A stretch of DNA of 64,000 nt from Lates calcarifer (Eukaryota; Chordata; Actinopteri; Centropomidae): positions 1 to 64,000 of the forward strand of contig NW_026115247.1 in NCBI RefSeq assembly GCF_001640805.2, given 5' to 3'. How positions within the stretch are numbered: the first letter of the stretch is position 1; the number at the start of each line of letters is the position of its first letter. A model generated the notes under the pieces. That model had not been told where the DNA came from. It saw only the letters and a program-made list of their open reading frames with translations, and ran no database searches. Positions 1-12,689 of the stretch are shown here, in pieces. Made by a program: the position numbers and the translations under genes.

Positions 1-69
1 TATCACGTAGGCCCTTACTGATACTATATTCTTGTATTGGTGAGTTAATATTGCCTCAGAGATAAACCA

Positions 70-85
70 CACAGGAAGAGAGCGT
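70..85 (+). promoter_or_regulatory. ETS/PU.1-like box upstream of FCRL leader
   Basis: The motif CACAGGAAGAGAG lies about 90 bp before the ATG at 164. Related GGAA boxes sit at a similar distance before the other FCRL leaders. Binding is inferred from the motif only. Confidence 0.35.
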
Positions 86-163
86 TCTCATCTACATTTC
101 ACCTCAGCTGTAGCTCTGATGCTGAGTCAATCAGTCAGTCAGGTCAGTCAGCAGCAAGTCGAC

Positions 164-1902
164 ATGGAGGTCACGGCTCTCTGCTTCAGACTGAGTGAGT
201 ACTGAGTCTGTCTCCTCTGGTCAACTTCATATTCATACACCATTTATCAGGAAACTGTATGTAATGGAAAATACATTTGGAAATAATTATACTGTGCAGA
301 AAATATGAGAGTTTTATAGCTGGTAAAATAATTCAGCTGTTAAAGTATAACTGTCTGATGTACAGTTGTTTTCCTTTATCCCCCCAGTGTTGATTGTACT
401 GGTGTTTGTGGCTGCACACAATCACCACATTAATGCTCAGACAAGTGGTAAGACAGAATTTCATGATTTTTTCCATCAGAAATCAGGTTCATGTAGACCG
501 GCAGGATCCCAGTGTTTGATCACTGACACCTGAATTACTGGATTAACAGGTTTCATTACTGCATATAGTTCTAAATAGAAAAGTGCTAATAATTTGTCGT
601 AGTTCTCGTTTATGATTGGTTCTTCTAGCTGAAAGCACCTGGCTTTCTGTTGTGTGTCATTTTCAAACTGTGTGTGTTCAGGAGTTTTTAATTGAATTCA
701 TCATTCTGTTTCTTTGTTTCAGATGCAGATTTTCACATGGTTCCATCCAGACTGCAGCTCTTTCAATATGAATCAGTCTCTTTTACCTGTCAGGGGTTTA
801 ATGACCCAGCAGGATGGGAGAGTCAGAAATGTCAATGATATCACTCCTAAATGTTTGAATGGTGCAGCGCCATCAACAGTGACCTGCACCATTGACTATG
901 CCCTTAAATCAGACAGTGGAGGATACTGGTGTGAAGGTGGGAGGAGGACGGAGAAGCAACACTGTCAACATCACTGTCTCTGGTGTGTTTATTGTACAGA
1001 TTTAAACTATAGAACAATAATATATAGTATCAGAAATGTTACCTGGAGTAAGCATTTTGTGATGTTGTTCAGAAGGTCATGTGGTCCTGGAGAGTCCTGT
1101 TCTTCCTGTGATGGAGGGAGCAGCTGTGACTCTGCGCTGCAGAAGCAGGAAGCCTTCCCTCCAACCTCACAGCTGATTTCTATAAAGATGGCCTCCTTAT
1201 TGGGACCAGCCCGACAGGAAACATGACTATTCAAAATGTTTCCAAGTCTGATGACGGCTTCTACAAGTGTAAAATCTCTGGAGCTGGAGAATCAGCAGAG
1301 AGCCGACTGATGATCAGAGCTGTGGTTCCAAACCCCACAGGTACATTCAATCTTTTATACACAGCAGTCAGTTCATGTTGGCATCAGTCATGTTAGTATC
1401 TGACAGAAAATATCTACATGGTGTTTTTCAGTTGGGTCTGTCGTCTCTGGAGCTGGAGAATCAGCAGAGAGCCGACTGACGGTCAGAGGTGAGACACAAC
1501 AAATGTTATAACACAAAATGTACCATAGTTACCATCAGTTGCCATGTTTTTCCAGTCCAGGAGGAGTTATGTTCTTTCTGGTTTGCAGATGATGGTTGTT
1601 TAAAATTTGACACTGGGGTTAAACTGGTTAATGTTGATGTTCGCCTGAAAGTAAAAACCCTCAGAGACTCACTGTGAGTCCACAATGTTACAGTGATACA
1701 CTGTGTTATCTTTGCAGCAGCGTCCACGGATCACTCCGTACACGTCCTCCTCCTCTTTCGCTCTGTCTTCATCCTTGTGTCGGTGCCTCTGCTGCTGTTG
1801 ATGGTAGGACTCTTTCATTATGGAAAACTGGGGTCATTCTCACACGAATCCAGCTTGATCTGTTTGTTCACCTTTCCATCTAAGTCAAATGCACTTATTT
1901 AA
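164..1902 (+). pseudogene. FCRL-type receptor locus with multiple frameshifts
   Basis: Fc-receptor-like locus with recognisable exons but a broken frame. Leader exons are 164-194 and 388-447. The D1 Ig exon starts at 723 and D2 lies at about 1078-1340. A stub of a third Ig exon (about 1430-1489) keeps only the C-terminal strand, and the TM exon runs from about 1716 to a stop at 1902. D1 has an extra base in the G run near 818, giving a stop at 836, and a second shift near 949. D2 has an extra C near 1163. The D1 Ig signature (SGGYWCE) and D2 signature are otherwise well kept. The TM segment contains an Arg near its outer end and the tail is short. AATAAA lies at 2382. All shifts sit in or near short homopolymers, so assembly error is an alternative to true pseudogenisation. 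Confidence 0.72.
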
Positions 1903-2542
1903 TTTTTTACTCTCTTGTGATCACTGGTTTTCAATGCTAATACAACTGATTACACAGTGCCAGTGTGACGTGAACACACACAGGGTGTAAACGCTCGTGT
2001 AAACGCGAGTGTTGAGATGTTATCAGACATCACTTCACACGCAGAAAACCACAGAGATGCTCAACAGGCAACGGATGTATTTTCAAAAGGCCTGTGAGAG
2101 TTTTGTCTTGTTCAGTGTTTTATTTTAGCTGTGACCGATGGTGGTGGCCACAGAAAATAAGAAGAGGTTGAAGGGCTCTGTAGCAGCAGAAACACTGTCC
2201 TAACTGGGACATGATGTAGATTAGAGCCATGTCAGTGCGCTTTTTATTGTTTTATTACTTTATGATGCTTGTTTTCATTTTGAATATATTGTATATAATG
2301 TATATTTGAATTTCATAGAATTGCATGTTTTACTATCTGTGAATTAGTCATGTACTCTGACTATTGAAAGAGCAGAAGTCAAATAAAGACATCTGAAGCT
2401 TCTATAGACCACACACAGACACTTTTATTTAAGCATACATACTGTAGATATAACACCTCTGATGTGTGTCTACATTTAACCATGACAAAGTCTGTACAGA
2501 ACAACCACAGCATCTCCACGCCTCCGTCACCAGTCTGTGAGT

Positions 2543-3913
2543 TTATTTTAATGTTGACGAGTCACAATCCAGCATTGGAACTACAGCTCTTACATTTCTT
2601 CTGTCCTCTGACCTGTGTTTCCATTTCCACCAAACAAAGGCAGCTGTAAGACTACACAAAATGAAAGCCATGCTGATGAGCCACAGGCCGATACAAACAG
2701 CTGAACTGAAATCACCTGAAATGATAAAACACAGAACAACATGACCTTTATGTAAAACCTCACCCTTTTTAACAAATGCATGTGATGTGAAACCTTCATT
2801 TGAATGAATGGGAAGCCATCTTGCAACACTGCATCCAGTTTTTTTTAATACATTCATGTGATGAATGGCTGATTGTAGAGACGCCGTGCCCTTTACTCTA
2901 GCACCACCCTCAGGGCAAACGTTCAAACTTCACCTTTCATCCCCATAACTGCTCAGGATCTGACACTAAGTCAAACAGATGCTGAAGGAGCTGGCACTGG
3001 GACTTCAGTTCTTTACCTGAAATGTCAATGTGTGCCTCTCTGGTGTGGTTGGTTTTGTTCTGTTGGACTCTACAGGTGAAGCTGTTGCTGTGTCTCTTCT
3101 CCACAGTCACTCTGCTGCTGACAGTATAGAGGTCATCAGGACCTCTGACTGTCTCTGTAGGTCCAGCAGAGAGGAGGTTTCCCTCACCGTCCAGCCACAA
3201 CACCTCAGGCTCTGGATACCAGCCTTTAGACTCACACTCTAACACCACTGCTCTGTTGTTTATGTTAATCCCTGATATGACAGGTACAGAGACAAAACCT
3301 GGTGATAGAAGAGAGGAGAAAGTGAAAATGGAGACATTTTGAAAAAAGTTACAATATCTTGTCAGTACTTGATACTTAAACATAAAAGACACTCACCAAC
3401 AAAAAGCTCAGCAAAAGACTGTGGCAGGTTTGGAACATGACATATGTACTTCCCCTCATCAGAGAGTTTCACCCTGGAGAGTTTGAGTGAAATGTCTCCG
3501 TGGCCCAGTCCACTGATGGACACTGATGTCCTCTCTCTGTAGGACGGATGTTTCTTACTCTCTAGCTCCACACCATCACGCCACACATAAACAAATCTGG
3601 GCTCCAGGCCGGATCTGGTCCACTCTACAGTCTTGTCTGAAGCACTCATAGCGGGTTCCAGGTGGCATGGCAAAGTGATGTCATCACCAACTACTGCTGC
3701 TATTGGCTGAGGTGGACCAATCACTCTCTGATCTGAGAGAGACACAGATCTGTTTAGCCCTCACAGAAAGATGTGCAGAGTTTGCAGAGAAATGGAAGTT
3801 TTACTTGTGTTTTTACCTGGAGAAGATTGTGTTGGAAAAAGGAGGATGAACATTAAAGTGGCTGCTGGTGTAAAGTGCCTGTTGGCCATTTCATTATTCA
3901 GGTGAACCATCAT
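2543..3913 (-). CDS. Butyrophilin/MOG-like V-C Ig membrane protein, short tail
   Basis: Predicted type I surface protein of 295 aa. Exons (complement): leader 3913-3817, V-type Ig 3732-3397, C-type Ig 3298-3017, TM plus tail 2715-2543. The start is the first ATG of an MMVHL leader with a hydrophobic core (LMFILLF). The V domain (about residues 33-144) has the LPCHLEP and KYICH cysteines. The C domain (145-238) has the BTN signature GWYPEPEVLW and a distal FTCRV. The TM is near 245-268, followed by about 25 cytosolic residues. Unlike most - strand neighbours there is no coiled-coil exon and no B30.2. A non-coding 5' exon probably ends at 5175 (CAG/gtacgt). The family regulates T cells in mammals; the role here is inferred. 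MOG, BTN and BTNL labels cannot be separated by eye. Confidence 0.85.
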
Positions 3914-6090
3914 CACTGTCTTCTTCCCCAAGAATTAACAAAGAAAAAGAAAAAGAATTAATTGACTGCTTTAATTTATCAGAAACAAGTCATTAGTCAT
4001 CAGAGTTAAAACGAGTCTTCAGTCATTAGACAGAGCCATGAACCTTTTACGCTGTCTGTCACACGTTTACGTCTCTGCTGTAGTCGTGTAGTTCAGCTTC
4101 TTTTCCAGATTTACCTTCTTTTAAGTATTTAAACATGAAAATCTGAACCATTTCCACAGTAATGGAGTCTTTTTGAATTTATTTAAGCAGAGTTTGGTGA
4201 TTTTACTTTCCATAAGGTGTATGTGGATCTTGGGAATCACAGGAAACTGTAAGAATCTGTGCAATGTCCTAAACTGTACAATTATCATAAAGATTTTCTT
4301 GTAATAATCAGTTCCTACCTGCAAAAACGTTCAGCTGGTTCAGTGTGTACGATACTGAAGTCTGTTTCTGTTCTTATTGCCTGTATCTCACTAATACAAT
4401 GAGGAAGTTCATGTGACCCTTAATTCCCTTAGTTCCTCAGTCTTTCTTCGATCTTTACTTGGACATGACATTAAAAAAAACACTGCTCTTAGTCACTTCC
4501 CTGCTCTACATGCAGACACACACATATATCAGGGGTCATTAGCACAAGGTCCTCATGTGATTGTCACAGCATTACTTTTCATATTGAATATGAAACAAAA
4601 ACGACCACATGAGCCTTTACACAGAAGTTACCGTCAAAACAGGAATCTGGGATGAAAACCAGCGATGACAGAACTAAGTGAAGAGTCAGGTCCATACCTC
4701 AGTTCACATCCTGGACATCAGGTGTAAAATATTCAAATGGGAATAAGATATGAAAAATGAAAAAGCCTTAATTAGGGTGGTAAAAACAGACATTCAGAGC
4801 TGGAGGAAAAAGGAGTAAGTGTAGATAGAAATATATTAATTTCATGGTTTCACTTTGTTTAAAAACTGAGGGTCTGACGTTAATAATTCATTTTCCTGAG
4901 GGTGAGGTGCAGCTTCAGGATCTCTCCGCTGTACTCTACAGCCCTCAGCAACAACACAGTGAATAACAACTGTAAATTCACTCAACATTTGAGCTGGGTG
5001 GAAAATGCAGACACCACATGAACAGTTAAACTGAATATAACAACTTTCTGTTAGTTACATTACACATCCACTCTCAAACAGTAACAAGCAACAGATCACA
5101 GCTCAGTAACAAGCTTTGTTCAACAAACTCTAACATCCTGCAGAGAGTAGGACAACTCATCCAGAGCCACGTACCTGTTGTAGTCTCTCAGAGTCCTTCA
5201 GCTCTTCACCAACTGACAGTTCAATAGTTTGACTGTGTCTATATTATCTCTGGATGTGGAGGCACTGCTGCCCGCTTATCTGCATCGTCACAGTCGTCAC
5301 AGGATTGGCCAGACGAAGGCCAGTATGCACTTTTGGAGTAATTTGTTCTTCTTGATATGGAGCTATAATTATTCATATTCTGTCTGTTGTCAGTCCTTTA
5401 GTGGGTTCTACTTAAATGCTCTGCAGAGTTTGGTTCCTTGGTTCACTTCCTTACTTCAGTCTAATAAATTTTAGCTTCACCCTGTTTACAGGTAACAAGC
5501 GAGGCAGCCATCGCCTGGCTAGGCCACTGTTTTGCATTTCAGCCTAAAAGAGTTAAACCCTCTGAAACACTCGTCTCGTGTTACTTCTGGACACATGAAG
5601 CTTCCAAAGAGAAGAAATTGTGTTTAGCTTCTGCAGTTAAAGACACAGTCAGTAACTGATGTTTCAACATGTCAGCCAGTGAATGGAAATATCTACATGT
5701 GTGATGGTTGATGATTCTCTGCAGGGGGCAGAGTGGGACCTCCTTATTTCAAATGATCAACAGTAAATAAATGAGAGAGTTTAAGAAATAAACTCTCTTT
5801 AAGAAATAAGTGAGTTAGTATTTTATATTTTAGGAAGCTGCAGTACATTAAAACGAGCCAGAGGACAACTTAGCTCTGTATTAACAACATGTCAGTAAGT
5901 TTGTTTGCTGTGCAGAAATAAAGGACCTGACGAAGAGGTGTTAACTAACATAACAGAGCTGAAAGATCAGCGTCACCTCTGCTCCTGAAATAAGCATCAC
6001 AGGAAGGACTGGGGTTAAGAGGAGGAGGGTCTCAGCTCTCAGTCACTTCAGCTGTACTTCAGTCTGATGATCAGTCAGCAGGAAGACGAC
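3914..6090. other. Intergenic, head-to-head promoters
   Basis: Shared upstream region of the - strand BTN-like gene and the + strand FCRL gene at 6091. It holds a probable non-coding 5' exon of the former (exon end 5175, donor gtacgt on the - strand) and a CTCF-like core at 5719-5731. No coding exon was recognised. Confidence 0.5.
5719..5731 (+). promoter_or_regulatory. CTCF-like motif CTGCAGGGGGCAG
   Basis: It lies about 370 bp upstream of the FCRL ATG at 6091. The sequence resembles the CTCF core CAGGGGGC. Similar motifs recur before other FCRL loci. Confidence 0.35.
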
Positions 6091-8072
6091 ATGGAGGTCA
6101 CAGCTCTCTGCTTCAGACTGAGTGAGTACTGAGTCTCTGTTGAGAACAGCGTTGGTTTTAGTCGTAGGATTGATGGTGTTTTACATGTCGCTCTGCTAAC
6201 ACCACTTCAGACAATAATTCTTGTGAAAAACAGAAAATTGCAATATTTGATTTTTTAATATGTAAAACATGATGGGATGGACTTGGACAGACACACAGTA
6301 AAACAATGTGAGTCCTTCCTCAAGTGAAGAAATCTTGATCGTTGAGGCAGTAGCAGATGTACAGCTGTCTGCTCTCCACCTTGTTTTTTTCTCCAGTGCT
6401 GTGGCTGCTTGCTCTAGTTCAGGACAGCTGTTCTGCTCAGAAAGCTGGTGAGTAGAAGTTAATGAACTGCATTATTCTAAATTCTTTTCAACACTGTAAG
6501 TCACATTTTGTTTTCTGTTGGTTTTGTGAATGTGTGCTTCAGCTGGTCCTGTGGTCCTGGAGAGTCCTGACCTCCCTGTGATGGAGGGAGATGATGTGAC
6601 TCTGCTCTGCAGAAGCAGCATGTCCTCATTCAACCGTACAGCTGATTTCTATAAGGACGATGTCCTAATCAGGAGTAGTGAAACAGGAAACATCACCATC
6701 CACAATGTTTCCAGGTCAGATGAAGGACTGTACAGGTGCAGCATCTCTGGAGCTGGAGAGTCAGCAGAGAGCAGACTGACTGTCAGAGGTGAGGAGGTTT
6801 TTTTGATTTTAGTTGACTCACCTGTACTTCTTTCACTGAAAACCTGACCAGAGTTACTAAAATGTTTTTCACACATTGCTCAGCTGGTCCTGTGATCCTG
6901 GAGAGTCCAGTCCACCCAGTGACAGAGGGAGAATCTGTGACTCTTCGCTGTAGAAAGAGAAACACTCCCATAAACCACATCGCTGATTTCTACAGATACA
7001 GCTTCCGTATCGGGACTGGTTATAAAGGAGACCTGATCATCCCCAGTGTCTCCAAATCTGATGAAGGACTGTACAAGTGCAGCATCTCTGGAGCTGGAGA
7101 ATCAGCAGAGAGCAGACTGACTGTCAGAGGTGAGACTGAATAAATGTTGTACAGACTGTGATGCTCCCTGCTTATTGTACGTTCCATCACTTTTCTTTTT
7201 TTTTTAATTACATGCTGATCAGGTGTTCCTGTGGTCCTGGAGAGTCCTGGTCTTCCTGTGATGGAGGGGGAAGCTGTAACTCTGCGCTGCGTAAACAAGA
7301 TCAGCACCAACGTCACAGCTGATTTCTATAAAAACAGCCTCTTTTTTGAGAGAAGCTCTACTGGGAACATAACTATCCCCAGTGTTTCTAAATCTGATGA
7401 AGGACTGTACAGGTGCAGCATCTCTGGAGCTGGAGAATCAGCAGAGAGCAGACTGACTGTCAGAGGTGAGACGAAAGAAGAACATCAAGATACATCAAGT
7501 CTAATACAATCATATTCTAATGAATATTTTCTTTTTTTGTTTTCAGAGTGTCCAAATCAGGCTATGACCCTTTGCTCTGATCAACTTCCTGTTTTCCTCT
7601 ACCTCCTCATCAGGACTGTGTTTTGGGTGGTTCTGCTGGTGTTTGTGTTGAGAAAATGTCACTGTGAGAAACAGAGGTAAGATAAAATATAATGAACTAC
7701 GTGTAAATAAATTGTAAAAACGAAGGTTACTTCTACCGCACAGGCAGAGAGGACCCAAATACAGACAACAGACTGATGCAGTGAAGCAGATTTAACTAGA
7801 GAAATAAGACTTACAGGTAGATAGGATGACATCTAGTGGGCAGATGAGGAATTGCAGGTGCGATGCCTTAATTCCATTTTAAAAAAAAGTTCTTTACTCA
7901 GTGGTTAGGGATGAAACAGGAGGTCACCACATTAGATAAAGACAGGATAGGTTTGATAACATCTTATCATGTGTATTTTGATCTTCATCATGTGAACAAC
8001 ATAAACACAACATGTTCACAACATTTCTACCTCAATTTCCACAGGTGCCTCATCTGGACGGAGAGACACTGA
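6091..8072 (+). CDS. FCRL-type receptor, three D2-type Ig domains, TM Arg
   Basis: Predicted 324-aa receptor. Exons: 6091-6121, 6397-6447 (split leader), Ig 6543-6788, Ig 6884-7129, Ig 7223-7465, TM 7547-7676, tail 8045-8072. All three Ig exons are D2-type (VxLESPxxPVxEGxxVTL and [14 protein letters not shown]). The four-cysteine D1 exon found in most sibling genes is absent. The TM (about residues 289-308) contains an Arg six residues in (LLIRTVFW), as in receptors that pair with the FcR gamma chain. The tail is about 15 residues with no tyrosine motif, so an activating or adaptor-dependent role is inferred. If the last intron is retained the protein ends at 7680. AATAAA lies at 8084. Ligand unknown. 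Confidence 0.85.
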
Positions 8073-10433
8073 GAAGACGTCCAAATAAATGAAACAACAA
8101 CTAAATGATTCATGTGTGTGTTACACTCGTGGTTCATTTAATTGTTGTTTGATGAATGTTTTCATATTTGAGAAATTCTAATATGTATTTGTTTAACATG
8201 GTTTGAATGTGTAATGATGGGCCTACAGTCAAAGCAGTTTGCAGTATAATGACAAAGAGAATTAGTAAGAAAGGTAGAATGTGCTTTCTCTTATTTTTGC
8301 TGTGTGTAAAGAAAGAAAGTTAACAGATGACTTTTGACTGATTTATTGAACACTGTGAGATGCTTCACCGAGCTCTATAAGTAGATCTGCTGTGCTGTGA
8401 CCGCTGTGCATCTTGAAAATGTTTCTCAGGGGCGAAGATGGGTCACCAGATATTTCAGGTGAACCACATCACTTCTCTATAATCTGCAGAGGTAAGCATC
8501 TGCTGTGGCCAGTGAGAGTGTTTGTTTAACCCTGTGCAGATTAACCACAGTGTCTCTGCATCTCTGTGTAAAGACGCTGTGGGTTATGTGAGGTCACACA
8601 TGCAGGGTTTAGTCTTTGTTCTCTGGTTTTGATGCTGACAACTGCTGAGACGCTGAGGGCTTAAAATAATTTGCACAGATGACAAGTCAAGACAAACCAG
8701 GTCATGAGAAGAGTCAAAAACACGCGAGCAGCCATGGTTAAACACTGACAGGGATTTTCATTCATTAGTTCTAAATGTTTGAAGCAGGAAATCAGATTTT
8801 GGTGATTCCAGATGATAACCAGAACCAAACTTTTCTGTTTCTAAATCAGAATGATAAAATATACTCTATAATAACAGAATGTTTCTGGTCTTCCATGTAA
8901 ATCAAGCAGTATTTCATGAAGACTTGTTTGTCTGATTTATTAGTTTGACTGGAAAAAGCTTTCATTTTATTCTGTCTTTTAAAAAATCAAGATAAACATG
9001 AGCTCAGGATCTGAACAGGTTTGAACGTCTGAACGTGATTGTTAAGCATTAACACAACTCTGTCTCCAGACACACATTCAACATACCTGTTTGAATGTGT
9101 CGAGTTACTTCTGATAAACAAAGCCTGACGACCAAAGTCCACAGATAAAATCATGTTGTACTTTGAACCCAGTCATAATAAAGTGCAGTCTTTGTGTGTG
9201 CAGTGTTGTTTACTATGGCAGTAAATGCATTTCTGTGTGTTTTCTTATTAGTATCATCTGCAAATCGTCTGTGAAATATTAACATAGTGTTTTCCAGGTA
9301 TCCAGGTTAAGCCGTCCATCAGGCCTTCATCTATTCAATGACCTTCCATCTGAGGGTAATGTGCCCATCCACACTCACTCTCTGATCAGTGTGTGTTAAC
9401 CTTATGGGTTGCTAATGTAATGACGAAGCACATGTGTCATCAGTTTTTTTTAATCAAATAAACAGGCTCCATACAGTCAGTAAGTGAACACACCACAAAC
9501 ATAAAAACTAACACTACATGCACCATGTGTAGAAATATAAAACACATCAAACAGTTTCTACTACAGTCCCAGGCTGTAATGATAAAATCTATGCTGACAG
9601 GTCTGACAGTTTCACCTGCTTAAACACAGTAACAGCAGGTTAAAGGTTGACATATATATTTAAGAATATGCACCATGAAAAAAAAAAAAGACAAATATGA
9701 ATTTGAGCCAATCGTCATGACCTTCCTCTGACCTGTGACACCTGGACTTTGTGTCATTTCCTGTTTTATTTTGAAATTGAAATGTTGTGTCCGTTATGGT
9801 TTTGCTTCTTGTCTTTGTGTTTTTCCCTCCAGTGTTTCATCCCTGCACCTGTTCCCACTTCTCTGATCAGCCCTGCAGTCTCTCCACCTGCTCCTTGTTC
9901 TAGAATCTGAACACTGAACATCTGATGTTCTCTCCCTCCACTTCACAGGTAAGTTTACAGTACGGTTACATACATGTACATATCTCTGTTGACTGTGTAT
10001 TAGTGTGAATACTGATGGAATAACCATAAGCTGCCTTTGGCCCCTGGGCTTTATGACACCAAATACCAAAGAATTTACTCAACAAGCAAACATGTAATGT
10101 TGGGTAACACAAAAATCCTACAATAACATTTACTTGTTTAACATGTAACTTCTTTTACATTTTCACTACACTATCATTTATTTTCCTTTTTAAAAAAAAA
10201 TCAGAGTAATTGTATTAAAATCAAATCAACAGTGTGAAAAGAAACAAAATCACCTTAACAAAAGTAAAAATCAGAAGCTTAGTGTGAAAAAGGTGATGTC
10301 AGGTGTTAATGAGTACCAATCAGGATGTGACGATATTTGAATCAAACTCTAGTGACGGTTGGTCGACTGTTGGATTAAAGGTCACTGTCAGTTAGATCTG
10401 ATCAGACCACACCCACACAGTCTCATGATGTTT
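8073..10433. other. Intergenic, no gene recognised
   Basis: 3' flank of the FCRL gene and 3' flank of the - strand coiled-coil gene. It is AT-rich. A - strand open frame at 9794-10069 has no domain, leader or partner exon and was not called. Confidence 0.5.
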
Positions 10434-11732
10434 TTACATCTGAAACTCTGAGATGTTTTGATTGATGTTTAATTTACGAGTTACTTGAGAAATTGAACCA
10501 CATTCTGTCATTAATGTGATGATGATTAAAGCTGTGCTTCCTGCTGCAAAGATGATGGTTAACTTTAAGCAGGACAGCTGCTTCTGCAACCCTTCCCCCT
10601 CTTTCTTTTTCTCCTCCAGTTGCTCCTTCAGCTGCTGAATGTCATTCTTTAATTCAAATATCCTCTCTGTCATCATCCTCATTGAATCCTCTTCCTCTGC
10701 ATCCTGCAGTGGTCTGTTTATGGTCAGCTGCTGTCTCTCCAGTTGTGCCTTCTTCCTCTCTGGTCTCCACAGTTCATTTAACAGCCTTTGTTTTTCTTTC
10801 AAGAGTTCTCCTTTTCTGTCAGTGTCATTTCTTCTCTCACACTCTGTTATTTCACTCTCCACTGACTGAAGTTTCTCCCTGATCTTCTCTATCTCTGCCT
10901 GTAACTCTGTCAGCTTCACTTTGACCTGCTCCTTCTGGTTCTCCAGTATCCTCGTGATACTACAGAATGCCAAGATGAAAATCTCCTTTTCTTCATCTTC
11001 AAGGCTTTTCACTTTGTTGTCCAGTGCTCCTTTGAGATTATCCAATTCTTCTTTCACAGCCTTCTTTTTCTTCCCTTTTCAAAATAACAATTTGAGACAT
11101 TTAAGGAGAGAAACTATTATTTAACTCTAATGACTCACATGAAATTTCAATACATTAATTTTTTGTCCTTATCATTTACCCCTAAAAACATGGGAATATA
11201 AAGCCCAAGTTTATAAATACCAGCGTTATCCATTAAGTATTAAGCTCTGCGGACACTTCACATTACCATCCTACAAACACAAGGTCTCTGGATATTCAGA
11301 ATGAAGGAATTAATCATTAACGATTCATTTGCAACTTACTGATTCCCCAATGTCTCCATTTCACTCCTGCAGCAAACAATAATCCAGTGACACCAACGGT
11401 GACACCAACGGCTACAGAAGCAGATCTTGACAGGTGCATGATGATGATATCTGATATGACAAAACACACAACAGCGAGTGAAAATCATTCATATATTCCA
11501 ACATTCTAAATCTATATTTGCAAATATCTATATCCATACAGAGATTTACTGTAGATGCATAGCATTTTCCTCCACTATTGAAAGACAGCTCAACATCTGA
11601 ATTATTACTTTCCAAGAAGTAAAATTGAATGAGTGACTCACTGGTTATCTCATCTCCATATATACGCACCAAGGACAGACCCCGATAGAAGAAGAAAGTC
11701 AACAGAAGGACATTTTTACAGAACCAAATCAT
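10434..11732 (-). CDS. BTN-derived TM coiled-coil protein lacking Ig domains
   Basis: Predicted 280-aa protein. Exons (complement): leader 11732-11642, TM exon 11450-11340, coiled-coil exon 11074-10434. The ATG follows directly after an acceptor AG, and a non-coding 5' exon probably ends at 11920. Residues 1-30 form a hydrophobic leader (VLLLTFFFY). About residues 42-61 form a TM segment (SVAVGVTVGVTGLLFAAG), then basic KKKK, then about 160 residues of charged heptads. A second hydrophobic stretch (TIIFAAGSTALIIITLM, about 238-256) lies 24 residues from the end. Splice phases (1/1) match the leader-TM-coil exons of the neighbouring BTN-like genes, but no V or C Ig exon is present between them. 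No known name fits; it could be an Ig-less BTN derivative or an exon-loss relic under decay. The long intact frame favours function. Confidence 0.7.
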
Positions 11733-12028
11733 CTGAAACACAAAAAAGCAATGCATTTGAACAATGATAAGGTTAATAGTTCAGATATCTATTATTAGTT
11801 TGTCTACATTAGACACAATGATGTTGTTCAGTGATGCCATCACCAAACCGTTTCGAGAGGAAACACTAACTGACTTGAAAGGAAAACATAAGGAGAATCA
11901 TATAAATGTGCTCACGTACCTGTAATGTGTACTGGAGCTTTGGTTAATTCATAGCGTGGTGAGCGACTTAAAGCCAAAGTCTACAAATAAAGTAATCTCA
12001 CTCTAGAAGGCGGTTAGATAAGGTTAGG

Positions 12029-12041
12029 TGAGTGAGTGAGT

Positions 12042-12075
<34 letters not shown>
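12029..12075. repeat. (GAGT)n/(GA)n microsatellite
   Basis: About five GTGA units run directly into about fourteen GA units, upstream of the - strand coiled-coil gene. Confidence 0.9.
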
Positions 12076-12077
<2 letters not shown>

Positions 12078-12523
12078 TCTGTTAAATTTTACAGTGGCAC
12101 AGGAAGAGTAATTTTGAGTGCAGCTGTTAAGGTGGTACTGCATCAGACCTGGCCTATGTTTTATTTATAATAATTGTCATGACTGCAGCCTCTTAAACTC
12201 AAGTCCATGATCCTAACACTAAGTCAAATCCAGGCCCCAACATAGGAGTGCAATTTCTTTTTCCCATGATAGGACTTGCAGAGTCTGAGCAGCTAAATGG
12301 TTTTCATGTACAGAAAACAAAGTCTGTCAGTCTGTTGACCAGAGCTCTAACTGCGTAGTCCTACTCACTTGACATAAACACAACCGAATGGTCCCATGAT
12401 CCAAACCAAACCTTTATAATCACTGTATCAACAAAAACCGTTTCACCAGCAGCTTGTAATTTCCTCCTCATCATGGAAACCTAGAGGAAGGAAATGTTTG
12501 ATGTGTAATGTATAATTGATTTA

Positions 12524-12536
12524 CTGCAGAGGGCAG
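12524..12536 (+). promoter_or_regulatory. CTCF-like motif CTGCAGAGGGCAG
   Basis: It lies about 600 bp upstream of the FCRL ATG at 13132. The sequence resembles the CTCF core; binding is inferred. Confidence 0.33.
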
Positions 12537-12689
12537 ACTGGGGCTGCTTTCACGTGCTCTGTTGTTTTTACCTTGAAGTTCTGATCTTTGCAAACCCATA
12601 GATCAGATAGCTTGACACAGTTGATTTTTCAAGAGTGTAAAGTATCTTTTCTGTCTATTTCTAGTCTCTATTCTCTTCTCTATGAGGGA

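Noticed and set aside
3030..3242. Open frames on the + strand opposite the C-type Ig exons (also near 50058 and 42676)
   Set aside because: They recur only because the opposite-strand C exon is nearly identical between genes; no splice logic or start context.
9794..10069. 91-codon open frame on the - strand
   Set aside because: No leader, domain, splice partner or biased composition; basic, low-similarity translation in a 3' flank. Treated as chance.
11412..11756. Single 114-codon - strand frame
   Set aside because: Reads through a strong donor (A/gtgagt at 11642) and an acceptor at 11451; replaced by two exons of the coiled-coil gene.
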